Source: Ignavibacteriales bacterium (GTDB lineage: Bacteria; Bacteroidota; Ignavibacteria; Ignavibacteriales; Melioribacteraceae). From it: a stretch of 64,000 bases of DNA. The notes beneath the pieces were generated by a model. It did not search any database, had not been told where the DNA came from, and worked only from the letters and a program-made list of their open reading frames with translations. The stretch is from NCBI GenBank assembly GCA_020061355.1, contig JAGUYK010000032.1:1-64000 (forward strand), in the 5' to 3' direction. A program made the position numbers and the translations under genes. This document shows positions 50,158 through 60,569 of the stretch, piece by piece (positions within the stretch are counted from its first letter, which is position 1; each line of letters opens with the position of its first letter).

Positions 50158-52545
50158 TCATCTGCCTGCGTGCTCTTCAAAAAGCTTTTCCGCCCTTGGT
50201 TTGAAAAGTGTATGATAAATTATATCGAGATAGGCATCCATGTCTTTATGTTCTAAATTTGTAGAATATTTCCAGAAGCCGTACAACTTTGCAAGAGATA
50301 ATAATTTTTCAGTGTAGAGTCTCCAGTTATATTTTTCATTTACCCGTTTAATAGCATTTTTCGAAATTGAATCCCACACTTTTGAATTTCCGGCAGCTTC
50401 TTTTAAAAAACCAAGTAAAATATTTAGAACTTCCGTTTTATTAACCGGATCGATATGGAAACCATTTACTTTATTTTGAATGATTTCAAGCGGACCACCA
50501 TATTTTGTTGCAAATACGGGCAAACCGGATATCATGGCTTCAAGTACCGTCAATCCGAATCCTTCAAATAATGCCGGCTGCACAAATATTCCTTTTTTGT
50601 CGGCTATGATTCTGTATACTTCTCCCGCTTCGTCCTTTGGAAATAGTTTTCCAATCCATCTAATCTTATCATGTAATTGATATTTATTAATTAAATCATG
50701 CATTATTCTTATCTGTTCTTTTTCTTCGTTGTCTGTTGTGAGATCTTCATTAATTTTACCGGCTACAATAATTAAGTTGGATATATTCTGAAGTTCTTCG
50801 CTTTCTCCAAAACATTCAACAAGAAAAGTTATGTTTTTTATCCTATCTAAACGCGCCATAGAGAAAATTGGAATTTTATTCGGATTGCTGAGAGCTCCTA
50901 TAGAATTTTCATCATTGAAATTTCTGAATAGAAGATCCTGAAGAGCCAATGTTGTTTCCTTAATTCGCAGATTTTTCTTTGTATAAGGGAAAAAAATATT
51001 TTCATTAACACCGGGTGATACAATATTGAACTTGACATGGCGTGGATCAACTCCGTTGGTAACTCTGTATAAACCCGGCATTGTAAAATGTTCGTATGAT
51101 TCATACTGCCCGATTGATTTTTCTGTACCGGCAATTTCCTGGAATGAAGAGGTAATTAAAAAATCAGCAGAGTTAATCGCAATTAAATCGGCCGTGAATT
51201 GCATGGAGAAGTGATAATATTTTTCAAGATCGTACCAATATAATCCGCTGTAAAGGTATTTGCTTTTTTCAAGAGCATGGGCAATTCCACATTGAGTCAC
51301 TTTAAAACTTTTTGATAAGAGATAAGCCACTAGGTTTCCATCACTATAATTGCCTATAATTAAATCCGGTCTTCCGCTGAATTCAGCCATTAATGCAGTG
51401 TAAGAATCTTCGGCAAATTCTTCGAGGTATGGCCATATTTCAAAACGGGAAATCCAATTATCTGTTACTTTCTTATTATGATCCCTGAACGGAACCCGCA
51501 GTATCCATGAATTTTTTGTTCCGTAAATTTTTTCAAGTCTTTTGTTACAGTTTGTATTTTGTGCATTGGGTATTAATCTTGTTAGTACCACAATTTTAGG
51601 AAGTACATCCAGCCCCGAGTATTTTATTGAATCCAGCATCGCTTTTTCAAGCGCTTTAACCTGATCGAGTATATAAACAACTTGACCGCCCGTATCCGGC
51701 AAACCAAGAACCCCTTCCTGTGCAAAATATCCGTGAGGAGAAATTATTGCGATTTTAAATAACATTGGGATTGAAGAGATAAATTTCATTAGAACATTAT
51801 GATCAGGCGAATTTAATAATTGATCCAGAACGTTAAGGTTGTTTTTAATTTCTTTTGCATTTCTTCCCAAACCGTTTTCAAAACCGAGTTCCTGCAGTGA
51901 ATGTTTTAGCTGGTTATGAGGTGTTAATTCAGGCAAAATGGAAAGTTTTTTTATAGCGTTATCAATTTGTCTTTTGAGATGATCCGGATCTTTAATCCTG
52001 TCATTAAGTATTAATTGTTCTCCGTTATGTTTATGAAGCCGCATGAAATTTAAAAAAAGTTTTTTCCATTTTTCCGAATCTGTAAACATTTGACTTGATA
52101 GAAATCTGTTCAAATATTCAACGCCGGCACCGATATATTTTGTATCTTGAACTTTGGGAGATTTATCATAAAAAGGCTTAAAGTTCAGGTTAAGCATTAT
52201 ATTATGAATTGAAGAATTGGCGCAAATTTCTTTGTTGGCTAAATATTCTTTCGGCTCAATCTCTTCTAAAAAGAATTCTTCAAGATTTATTCTATAAAAA
52301 AGCGTAGATGCAATTCTTTCACGTATATCAAGAAAAATTGTATGATCGAAAGAAACAGTTTCCTGGATTTTTTCGATGAAAGAACGAAGCTCGTTGTTCT
52401 CCGAATTTTGCTGCTCATAATCATTGTAAAAATTTATAAGCTCGCCAGTGATTAACAATTTTTTATCATAATTAGCGACATGCTTCAAGAATCCGTAAAA
52501 CATGTTATGGTAATTTTCCGTTATGTAGGATAGATCGTGCCCCAT
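50158..52545 (-). CDS. sus: Sucrose synthase
   Basis: Retaining GT4 enzyme that interconverts sucrose plus NDP with NDP-glucose plus fructose. The 795 residues match the plant-like full-length form, with an N-terminal regulatory part (about 1-265) and the catalytic GT-B part. Diagnostic stretches are SPHGYFAQEGVLGLPDTGGQ, GQVVYILDQVKALE, VLTRLIPNAQNTNCNKRLE and a C-terminal FVQPALFEGFGLTVLEAM. It is the third gene of a sucrose operon. Bacterial sucrose synthases of this kind are known from Ignavibacteria such as Melioribacter, as I recall. Confidence 0.92.
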   Translation of the reverse strand: MGHDLSYITENYHNMFYGFLKHVANYDKKLLITGELINFYNDYEQQNSENNELRSFIEKIQETVSFDHTIFLDIRERIASTLFYRINLEEFFLEEIEPKEYLANKEICANSSIHNIMLNLNFKPFYDKSPKVQDTKYIGAGVEYLNRFLSSQMFTDSEKWKKLFLNFMRLHKHNGEQLILNDRIKDPDHLKRQIDNAIKKLSILPELTPHNQLKHSLQELGFENGLGRNAKEIKNNLNVLDQLLNSPDHNVLMKFISSIPMLFKIAIISPHGYFAQEGVLGLPDTGGQVVYILDQVKALEKAMLDSIKYSGLDVLPKIVVLTRLIPNAQNTNCNKRLEKIYGTKNSWILRVPFRDHNKKVTDNWISRFEIWPYLEEFAEDSYTALMAEFSGRPDLIIGNYSDGNLVAYLLSKSFKVTQCGIAHALEKSKYLYSGLYWYDLEKYYHFSMQFTADLIAINSADFLITSSFQEIAGTEKSIGQYESYEHFTMPGLYRVTNGVDPRHVKFNIVSPGVNENIFFPYTKKNLRIKETTLALQDLLFRNFNDENSIGALSNPNKIPIFSMARLDRIKNITFLVECFGESEELQNISNLIIVAGKINEDLTTDNEEKEQIRIMHDLINKYQLHDKIRWIGKLFPKDEAGEVYRIIADKKGIFVQPALFEGFGLTVLEAMISGLPVFATKYGGPLEIIQNKVNGFHIDPVNKTEVLNILLGFLKEAAGNSKVWDSISKNAIKRVNEKYNWRLYTEKLLSLAKLYGFWKYSTNLEHKDMDAYLDIIYHTLFKPRAEKLFEEHAGR

Positions 52546-54713
52546 TAAATATTCCTTAAGAATTGATAATGATTAATCCCGTCCATAATTCCTGCTGCGT
52601 AAGACTTATCGGAAAAATAAATTTTCCTTTTACCTTTAAGTTTTTCAAGTTCGTCAGTATGATTAGAAACAACAATGCCGAGCATTTCACCGGTAAGCAT
52701 ATCTTCATCATTGCCGGAATCTCCCGCAATAAGAATAGATTCATACGGAATATTCCATCGGTAACTGATGTAACGCACGGCTCTTCCTTTGCTTGCCCGT
52801 GAAGGAAGTATATCCAGATATGCATTGTGACTTACAATTAAGTTGGCTTTAATTTTATTTTGAATCAGAAGATTCCTGATTGAATCAATATCCATGTCGT
52901 CGGTTCTAATGTTGTAACTAACTTTATGTTTCCTTTGAGTGTTTTCTCCCTGATACTCTAAGAAATCGCACTCTCTCAGCAGTTCAACAATTTCGTCTCT
53001 TTTCCATTGACGAGAAATATGCACATCCCAGCCGGTTCCATAAATATATTCGTTCTCTTTTTTGTAATAGATCTCCGATCCTACGGAAGAAATTATTACA
53101 TCAGGCATAATAAAATCATGTTCTTGAAGAATTTGTTTTGCCGAATCGATTGTTCTACCTGTTGCAACACCAAAGCCTGTAGTATCATGAATATCCGAAA
53201 GCAGATTCTTGAATTGGTCAGCAGAATCTTTAGCGCCGAATAATGTTTCATCTATATCTACAATGATTAGTCTTTTACATTTGAAAAATTTCATGCCGGG
53301 ACTTAATAGTATGTTTGGATATTCTTTCTCTTCTGAAATTAGATTCTTAACTATTTCGATATATTTTTTGGTATGCGCTTCCCAAGAATAAAATTGCTTG
53401 ATGCGGTTGATTCCGTTTGCTGAATAAGAAAGCCACAAGTTTTCATCGTTCAAAATTTTAAGGATAGCTTCTGAAATGTTCCGTGGGTCATGAACGTCAA
53501 CAAGTTCTCCGTTCAGTAAATTGGAAATTATATCTCTCGGGCCGCCGTCATCGGTTGCTACAATTGGTAAGCCGGTTGAGGCTGCTTCAATCAATGTAAG
53601 CCCGAAAGGTTCGTTGAATGCAGAATTGACAAAGACTCCTCTTGTCTCTGCCGTAGTCCGGTAAAGTTCGGGCACTTCATATTCAAAATCATGCCGTTTT
53701 GGGATAGCCATTTTTCCGTAGAGATTATATTTATCCATAAGTAAAAGCATTTCGGTAAGCACTTCTCTTTCGATATCGGGCATTTGTGTTATGTCTTTTC
53801 TTATTCCGGCAAAAATTGCAAGATTAGCTTTTGATTGAAGTTCTTTATTTTCTCCATAAGCTTCTATTAAACCGGCAATATTCTTTCTTTTCTCTGGTCT
53901 GCATAAAGCGAGAATAATAGGTTTATGCATATTGATAAAAAATTTCCAAAGCTGATCACGTATGCGATCCCTTATTTTTTGAGATTCTTCTTCCCATTCT
54001 CTTCTCTCGTTGAACGGATAGAATTTTTCTATATCGATACTTGGAGGAATTACAACAAATTTATCAGGTGTAAAATTCTCGTATAAACCGTATTGATCAG
54101 TAACTTCTTGGTTGGTGCTGGTAATTATTTTATCTGAATTAAAAATGACTGATTCTTCCGCTTCTATGCGTCGTAAAATTTTATATCGTTTTTCAATGTC
54201 TTCATGCTTTAAGCCTTGTTTAAGAAGGTTATTCAATTTATTTTTTCCTAGTGAGTGGCCTGTGTGAATAAATGGGAGTCCGAAGAATTTTGTTAATTCT
54301 GTACATACAAATCCGGCATCGGCATAATGGCTGTGAATTATATCCGGCAGTCTGCCCTTGGATTTTATATACTTGATTGATTTATCCACAAATTCTTCGA
54401 GGTGATTCCAAAGGAGTTCTTTCCTAATATATTTACCGCCTCCACAGCTGATCCGAACAATTTTTAATTTGTTGTTAATTATTTCTTCTTTTTGTGAATA
54501 ATCAGGTGAGACTTCTTTATCGTTGATGTATCTTGTTACAATTTCAACGCTGTCAACTTCATCATTTTGACTTATGGATTTGGCGAGTTCGAGAACATAC
54601 TTGGTTTGACCACCAGTATCAGCGTCGCGTCCAAGTTCGAGGTTGTTGCCTCTTATTAAACCGTGTATGTTATATAACTGAATATAAATTCCTTGTTTAG
54701 CTGTCATTTTCAA
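52545..54713 (-). CDS. Bifunctional sucrose-phosphate synthase/phosphatase
   Basis: 722 residues in two parts. The N-terminal GT4 sucrose-phosphate synthase (about 1-460) has DTGGQTKYVLELAK, GLPFIHTGHSLG, LALCRPEKRKNI and NEPFGLTLIEAAS. The C-terminal HAD phosphatase (about 475-722) has DIDET as motif I and GDSGNDEDML as motif IV, so both nucleophile Asp and the metal Asp remain. The chain would make sucrose from UDP-glucose and fructose 6-phosphate. The last base of its stop is shared with the sucrose synthase start. Confidence 0.92.
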   Translation of the reverse strand: MKMTAKQGIYIQLYNIHGLIRGNNLELGRDADTGGQTKYVLELAKSISQNDEVDSVEIVTRYINDKEVSPDYSQKEEIINNKLKIVRISCGGGKYIRKELLWNHLEEFVDKSIKYIKSKGRLPDIIHSHYADAGFVCTELTKFFGLPFIHTGHSLGKNKLNNLLKQGLKHEDIEKRYKILRRIEAEESVIFNSDKIITSTNQEVTDQYGLYENFTPDKFVVIPPSIDIEKFYPFNERREWEEESQKIRDRIRDQLWKFFINMHKPIILALCRPEKRKNIAGLIEAYGENKELQSKANLAIFAGIRKDITQMPDIEREVLTEMLLLMDKYNLYGKMAIPKRHDFEYEVPELYRTTAETRGVFVNSAFNEPFGLTLIEAASTGLPIVATDDGGPRDIISNLLNGELVDVHDPRNISEAILKILNDENLWLSYSANGINRIKQFYSWEAHTKKYIEIVKNLISEEKEYPNILLSPGMKFFKCKRLIIVDIDETLFGAKDSADQFKNLLSDIHDTTGFGVATGRTIDSAKQILQEHDFIMPDVIISSVGSEIYYKKENEYIYGTGWDVHISRQWKRDEIVELLRECDFLEYQGENTQRKHKVSYNIRTDDMDIDSIRNLLIQNKIKANLIVSHNAYLDILPSRASKGRAVRYISYRWNIPYESILIAGDSGNDEDMLTGEMLGIVVSNHTDELEKLKGKRKIYFSDKSYAAGIMDGINHYQFLRNI

Positions 54714-55587
54714 ATTCTCTTATAAACTTGTGGTAAATATTTTCTTTTTCTGGAAGGGCACCCTCTATACCGCAAATTACTGCTGCAAAATCATTAGCTA
54801 GTTTATTAATTTTTTCGAGATTCCAATTCTTTAGAAAACCGATAGCTAAGATTGATGCGAATGCATCTCCGGCTCCAACTGTATCTATTACTTTTAAAGG
54901 AATACCTTTATACTCATTATATGATTTTCTGTCATGAATTAAAGCGCCCTCTTCTCCCATAGTTACACAACAAAGATCTATTTTAAATTCATGAATTAAT
55001 CTTTCAACAGCTTTTATGGGTGCGTCTGGCAGATTAAAATATGTTTTTAATGTTTCCAGCTCATTTATGTTGATTTTCATTACATTGCTGGCAAAAAGAG
55101 CTTTTTCAATCATTTCTTTAGTAAAGAAATCTTGCCTTAAGTTCAAGTCGCAAAAGAATTTGATATTCCGATTGAATAAAGATTCTATGGTGTTTCTAGT
55201 TGTTTTGCCTCTCTGAGATAGGGTTCCGAAGTAAAGCAGATCGGTTTCTTTTTCTATCAATTCAATAGTTCTTTCATTTAATTCAATAAAATCATAACTG
55301 CATTCTGGAGCAATTTTGAATTGCGGCGTTTTGTCTTCAAGCAATTTTACGATCACTGTACCGGTTGGGTGTTGTTCATCAATAGAAATATTATCGGTTT
55401 TAAAACCTGCAAATGTGAGATAATCAAGAATTTCTTTTCCGTTATCATCTTTGCCAAGAGAAGAAATAAAATTTCCTTTCCCGGTTATCTTCTTTATATG
55501 ATAAATAAAATTAAAAGGTGCGCCCCCCAATCTTTTCCGGTCAGGGTAAACATCGTATAAAATCTCTCCGATAGATGTTATTTTCAT
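54697..55587 (-). CDS. frk: PfkB-family fructokinase
   Basis: 296 residues. The N-terminal GEILYDVYPDRKRLGGAPFN is typical of fructokinases, and the C-terminal anion-hole motif DTVGAGDAFASI with catalytic Asp is at about 230-242. It would phosphorylate fructose released by sucrose synthase, feeding fructose 6-phosphate back to sucrose-phosphate synthase. It is the first gene of the sucrose operon and overlaps the next by 17 bases. Confidence 0.9.
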   Translation of the reverse strand: MKITSIGEILYDVYPDRKRLGGAPFNFIYHIKKITGKGNFISSLGKDDNGKEILDYLTFAGFKTDNISIDEQHPTGTVIVKLLEDKTPQFKIAPECSYDFIELNERTIELIEKETDLLYFGTLSQRGKTTRNTIESLFNRNIKFFCDLNLRQDFFTKEMIEKALFASNVMKININELETLKTYFNLPDAPIKAVERLIHEFKIDLCCVTMGEEGALIHDRKSYNEYKGIPLKVIDTVGAGDAFASILAIGFLKNWNLEKINKLANDFAAVICGIEGALPEKENIYHKFIREFENDS

Positions 55588-55664
55588 AATTAATTCTTCT
55601 TAATTTTAACCGGATTACTATACAGGGTAATAAATTATTTTATAAAATTCAACAAAATATAAAA

Positions 55665-55695
55665 ATAAGAAATTTGCTTCGTTCAAATTTCTTAT
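55665..55695. promoter_or_regulatory. 12-base-arm inverted repeat in divergent intergenic region
   Basis: ATAAGAAATTTG (55665-55676) and CAAATTTCTTAT (55684-55695) are exactly complementary with a 7-base loop. It lies 78 bases upstream of the fructokinase start and 191 bases upstream of mfd, in a 299-base region that holds both promoters. It could be an operator for a sucrose or stress regulator, or an RNA hairpin. Confidence 0.5.
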
Positions 55696-55886
55696 CTATC
55701 AAATATGAGCTGTTTAATTGTTGTTTGTTTTTTCTAATTTTATTTTGAAATTAAGCTGCAAGTATTCTTAATGTAAATTAAGAAGTTTAAGAAATAACAT
55801 GTTAACTTGAGGTGTCGGTTTTCCGGAATTTTATACTTCAATGCGGTGCATTGGGGTATTGTTATATTTTAAAGAAGAGTCTATGC

Positions 55887-58800
55887 ATGCAATCATTCGA
55901 GAAAAAAATAATTGAGAAATTAGAGACACTTCAAAAGTTAGCTGAAACCATTAAACATTCTGAAGTCAGCGGCAATAAAATTTTTGTATCACCATTTCAC
56001 GGTTCGTCCAGACAGTTATTTATTTCTACTCTTACCGAAACCGAGAAACAGATTTTGATTTTTTGCCCAACACTTCAAGAAGTAAATGAAATAAAAGTTG
56101 AACTGAGTATTTTAGGTCTGGAGGAAATAGTTATTTCTGCTGACGAATTTATACCTGAAACTTTACAGGAGCGATTAACTGAGCTAACAAAAAAGGAAAA
56201 ATTTATTTTTGTATCCACTTATGAAATACTTACTTGGAAGCTTCCTTCAAAACATGCGATTGACAAAAACACAACGCACATTGAAATAGGCGGCAACCTT
56301 ACTTATAATGAGCTTATCGAATATCTCAACTCGATTAATTACAATAGTGATAAGTATGTCGATTCGCCGGGAATGTTTTCGGTGCGCGGTTCGATCATTG
56401 ATTTCTGGTCTTATAGCGAAAGACAGCCGGTTCGTCTGGAATTTGACGGAGACTTTTTAGAATCGATACGCCATTTCGATCCGGAAAATCAACGCTCATT
56501 AGATAAGATAACTTCTGTTTCACTTGCTTCGGCAATTGAAAGCAATAACGGTGAGTTGAACGGCTCAATTTTCGATTATCTCGATAATCCGTTAATCTTT
56601 GGAGAAAATTATGAACTGGAAAATCTTTTTTCTGATAAGATTCTTGAAGTTGAAGAAAGATTTAATAAAAGCGACCTGAATGATGATCTGAAAGAAGAAT
56701 TTTATGATGAGCAAGAACATTTTCATAGTCACGAACATGAACTTGATAAAGAAGTAAATAATGACATAACACTTTCAAAAATTTATGAACAAAGCGTCCG
56801 ATGGATTTTAGAAGACCCGCTTAAACAGAATGATGAAAGAATTAATTTAGACCTGGTAGATGCACCGATAATCAATTCCAATTTTGAATTATTATCAAAC
56901 CTGCTTAAGGACTACTCGGCAAAACAATTTCATATCATTATCGCTGTTGAAAACGAACTACAGAGCAGACGTTTATTAGATTTACTTTCGGAGTTTAATG
57001 AAAATCTATTCGAACTGATTGAGAAGGGATCGCTAAAAATAATTGTGCTTCCGATAAAATCAGGTTTTATTTCAAAAGGGAATAAACTTCTTCTGCTTAC
57101 CGACTATCAGATCTTCAACAAGCCTTACCGGACAAAACTTAGCAAGACATACAAACACAAAAAATCCCGTGTTAAAGATTTTGCTTCCATCAAAAAAGGT
57201 GACTATGTAGTTCATGAAAATTTTGGAATTGGGCAATATGCCGGTCTCGAAACAATTAAAATCGGTTCCATTGAGCAGGAATCGATAAAAATTTTATATG
57301 CCGAAGGCGGTGTTGTTTATGTTAATCTTAATTATCTCTCCCTTGTAAAAAAATTCTCATCAAAGGAAAATGCTCAACCGAGACTTTCTGTACTTGGAAG
57401 CGGTGACTGGAAATCAACGAAGAAAAAAGTAAAATCCAAGATAAAAGATGCAGCTCGCGAACTTATTACTCTCTATGCAAAACGTAAAGCGTCAGATGGT
57501 ATTTCATTCAGTCCCGATTCGATCTGGCAGCGCGAACTTGAAGCATCATTCTTTTATGAGGATACTCCCGATCAAACCAAAGTAACCGAAGAAGTAAAAC
57601 GTGATATGGAAAGCGATAATCCGATGGACCGGCTTGTGTGCGGCGATGTTGGATTCGGTAAAACTGAAATTGCTGTGCGTGCAGCTTTCAAAGCCATTAA
57701 CGACAGCAAGCAGGTTGCGATGCTTGTACCAACAACAATTCTGGCTGAACAGCATTACAATACATTTAAGGACCGTTTAACACAATATCCAGTTCGGCTC
57801 GAAGCACTTTCTAGGTTTCAAACAAAATCGGAACAGACTGAAATATTAAATAAACTTGAGAGTGGTGAAATTGATCTTGTAATAGGAACTCATCGATTGC
57901 TTTCTAAAGATGTTAAGTTCAAAGATCTTGGCTTGTTGATAATTGATGAAGAACACCGTTTTGGTGTAATGGCAAAAGAAAAACTCCGTTCACTAAGAGC
58001 AAATGTTGATACGCTTACACTAACCGCAACTCCTATCCCCCGCACACTTAATCTTTCATTGCTGGGAGCGCGCGATCTCTCGATCATTGCAACTCCTCCG
58101 CCCAACCGTCAGCCTATTTATACTAAAGTTGATACGTTTGATATTTTTAAAATGCGTGAATGGATTTTAAATGAAGTGAAAAGAAACGGACAGATTTATT
58201 TTGTTCACGACAGAGTTCAATCGATAGATAAAATCGCATCATATATTCAAAAACATATTCCTGAAATAAATATTTGTGTCGCGCACGGACAAATGAAACC
58301 GTCGCAGCTTGAAAAAGTTATATATGATTTTCTGAACAAAAAATATAATATGCTTATCTCAACCAAAATTATTGAATCAGGCATTGATATTCCTAATGTG
58401 AATACGATAATTGTCAATCGCGCAGATCGTTTCGGATTGGCAGAGCTACATCAATTAAGGGGGAGGGTTGGAAGAAGCGACCGTCAGGCGTATGCTTATT
58501 TTCTTGTTCCGTCGTTAAATTCAGTTACCAAAAAAGCAGTCCGGCGGCTTCAGGCAATCGAAGAATATACTGAACTTGGAGAGGGTTTCAATATTTCCAT
58601 GCGGGATCTGGAAATTAGAGGTGCCGGAAATTTATTAGGAACCGAGCAGAGCGGGTTTATTGATTCGGTCGGGTTTGAACTCTATATGAAACTGCTTGAC
58701 GAGGCAGTTGAGGAACTGAAACAGGAAGAATTCAAGGAGGTATTCAGGGATTTTCCCAAAGCTGCAGATAGATCCGAACCGACAATCGATACTTTTTTTG

Positions 58801-59249
58801 AAATTGGAATTCCCAAAAGTTACATGCCGGATCAATCCGACAGGTTAAGTTTCTACACAGCGCTATTCTCAATGATAAAAATTGATGAAGTGAATGAAAT
58901 AATTGAAGAGCTTCGGGATCGTTTCGGTAAACCGCCTGTCATTGTTGAACGGTTAATCTCTGCAGCAATTTTACGGCTTCATGCTTCATATGCCTTGTTC
59001 GAAAGGATTGTTATTCATAAAGAAAAAGTTACAATTGTATTGCCGAAAGGAGATCGGGAAGATTTTTACAAAAACAAATTTGCTTTTTTACTCGATTTTA
59101 TAAATACAAATCATGCTAAAGAGATAAAATTTGTTCAGAATAAACAAGTTCTTAAGCTGGAAATATCAAGGAAATTTGAATCGCCCGAGCAAATAATTAT
59201 TTTCTTAATTAACTTCTGTGTAGGCACAAACAAAATTATTAACAACTGA
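55887..59249 (+). CDS. mfd: Transcription-repair coupling factor Mfd
   Basis: Removes stalled RNA polymerase and recruits nucleotide excision repair; 1120 residues from ATG 55887 (MQSFEKK). UvrB-like N-terminal domains (about 25-330), the RNA polymerase interaction domain (KKGDYVVHENFGIGQYAGLE, around 450-470), a translocase with GDVGFGKTE and DEEHRFGV, GRVGRSDRQAYAYF, and the C-terminal TRCF domain are all present. A longer frame to 55812 starts with GTG and lacks a good ribosome-binding site. Confidence 0.96.
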   Translation: MQSFEKKIIEKLETLQKLAETIKHSEVSGNKIFVSPFHGSSRQLFISTLTETEKQILIFCPTLQEVNEIKVELSILGLEEIVISADEFIPETLQERLTELTKKEKFIFVSTYEILTWKLPSKHAIDKNTTHIEIGGNLTYNELIEYLNSINYNSDKYVDSPGMFSVRGSIIDFWSYSERQPVRLEFDGDFLESIRHFDPENQRSLDKITSVSLASAIESNNGELNGSIFDYLDNPLIFGENYELENLFSDKILEVEERFNKSDLNDDLKEEFYDEQEHFHSHEHELDKEVNNDITLSKIYEQSVRWILEDPLKQNDERINLDLVDAPIINSNFELLSNLLKDYSAKQFHIIIAVENELQSRRLLDLLSEFNENLFELIEKGSLKIIVLPIKSGFISKGNKLLLLTDYQIFNKPYRTKLSKTYKHKKSRVKDFASIKKGDYVVHENFGIGQYAGLETIKIGSIEQESIKILYAEGGVVYVNLNYLSLVKKFSSKENAQPRLSVLGSGDWKSTKKKVKSKIKDAARELITLYAKRKASDGISFSPDSIWQRELEASFFYEDTPDQTKVTEEVKRDMESDNPMDRLVCGDVGFGKTEIAVRAAFKAINDSKQVAMLVPTTILAEQHYNTFKDRLTQYPVRLEALSRFQTKSEQTEILNKLESGEIDLVIGTHRLLSKDVKFKDLGLLIIDEEHRFGVMAKEKLRSLRANVDTLTLTATPIPRTLNLSLLGARDLSIIATPPPNRQPIYTKVDTFDIFKMREWILNEVKRNGQIYFVHDRVQSIDKIASYIQKHIPEINICVAHGQMKPSQLEKVIYDFLNKKYNMLISTKIIESGIDIPNVNTIIVNRADRFGLAELHQLRGRVGRSDRQAYAYFLVPSLNSVTKKAVRRLQAIEEYTELGEGFNISMRDLEIRGAGNLLGTEQSGFIDSVGFELYMKLLDEAVEELKQEEFKEVFRDFPKAADRSEPTIDTFFEIGIPKSYMPDQSDRLSFYTALFSMIKIDEVNEIIEELRDRFGKPPVIVERLISAAILRLHASYALFERIVIHKEKVTIVLPKGDREDFYKNKFAFLLDFINTNHAKEIKFVQNKQVLKLEISRKFESPEQIIIFLINFCVGTNKIINN

Positions 59250-59253
59250 ATCT

Positions 59254-60531
59254 ATGTTAGAAATATTTATCATTTTATTTTTAGTATTATTGAACGGCTT
59301 TTTTGCCATGTCGGAAATTGCTATTGTCTCTTCCAATAAAGCAAGACTTGAGGATCTTGCACAAAAAGGAAAGAGGGGAGCCAAAATTGCTTTATCACTT
59401 ATTATAGAACCAGAAAAATTTCTTTCCACTGTCCAGGTCGGCATTACTCTAATAGGAATTGTTGCAGGAGCCTATGGAGGAATAGCTATCGCAGAGGACT
59501 TAACACCGTTAATCCAAAAGTTTGATTTCTTTAGAGGAGCTGCCGAAGAGATATCCATTATTCTTGTGGTAGCTATTATTACATATCTTTCTCTGGTTAT
59601 TGGAGAACTTGTACCCAAAACAATTGCGTTTAACAATCCGGAGACTATTGCTGTTTTTGTGGCACCGATAATGAAACTTTTATCCGCTGCGGTTTCACCG
59701 GCAATATGGTTCCTTACTTTTTCAACAAGATTATTCCTAAGAATTCTTCTTATTAAGCAGAAAACTCAGCCGCCCATCACGGAGGAGGAATTAAAAATTC
59801 TATTAGAACAGGGTTCGAAATATGGAACCCTGGAGACTAAGGAAGCAGAAATGATCAAGAGTATCTTCCGATTCGGCGATAGGAAGGCAGATTCAATTAT
59901 GACAATCCGGCAAGATGTTGTCTGGATTAATGTGAGCGATTCCTCAGAAAAAATAAAAGAAATTATTATGAAGTATAAATTTTCTAAATACCCGGTTTGT
60001 GATGGTTCACTTGATAAATTGCTTGGTGTTATTAGCATCCGAGACTTTCTGGAAAATTATTTCTCTAATGATGAAGTTGACGTTCGTTCTATACTTATTC
60101 AACCTGTTATTGTTACAGAGTTTTCCAGTTCATTAAAGATTTTAGAAAAATTCCGCGAAACAAAAAATTATACAGCTGTTGTTATCGACGAATATGGTGC
60201 GGTACAGGGTTTAATAACGTTGCATGATCTGGTTGAAAATATATTTGGAGATCTTCCGGAGATTTTCGAACAACATGAAGAGGATATCTACTATGAAAAA
60301 GACGGATCAATGCTGATTGAAGGATCTTATCTTGTTGATGAGCTTAAAGATAAACTGAAAATCCAAATGGAAGATAAAGACAAATACAATACACTGGGCG
60401 GACTGATGATGTATCGTTTAAATAGAATTCCAACTACCGGGGATAGTATTGAGCTAGAGCACTATCTATTCAAAGTTGTTGATATGGATGGTAAAAGAGT
60501 TGATAAAGTACTTGTGAAAAAGATAAATTAA
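59254..60531 (+). CDS. CNNM/CorC-family membrane protein (hemolysin-like)
   Basis: 425 residues. An N-terminal DUF21/CNNM membrane domain (about 1-190) with LNGFFAMSEIAIVSSNKARL, two CBS domains (about 205-330, MTIRQDVVWI and VVIDEYGAVQGLITLHDLVE) and a C-terminal CorC_HlyC domain (about 345-425). Such proteins take part in magnesium or cobalt efflux. It starts four bases after mfd stops. Confidence 0.93.
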   Translation: MLEIFIILFLVLLNGFFAMSEIAIVSSNKARLEDLAQKGKRGAKIALSLIIEPEKFLSTVQVGITLIGIVAGAYGGIAIAEDLTPLIQKFDFFRGAAEEISIILVVAIITYLSLVIGELVPKTIAFNNPETIAVFVAPIMKLLSAAVSPAIWFLTFSTRLFLRILLIKQKTQPPITEEELKILLEQGSKYGTLETKEAEMIKSIFRFGDRKADSIMTIRQDVVWINVSDSSEKIKEIIMKYKFSKYPVCDGSLDKLLGVISIRDFLENYFSNDEVDVRSILIQPVIVTEFSSSLKILEKFRETKNYTAVVIDEYGAVQGLITLHDLVENIFGDLPEIFEQHEEDIYYEKDGSMLIEGSYLVDELKDKLKIQMEDKDKYNTLGGLMMYRLNRIPTTGDSIELEHYLFKVVDMDGKRVDKVLVKKIN

Positions 60532-60569
60532 ACTTAGTTAACAAAATATTTTTATTAACCGGAGAGCAA

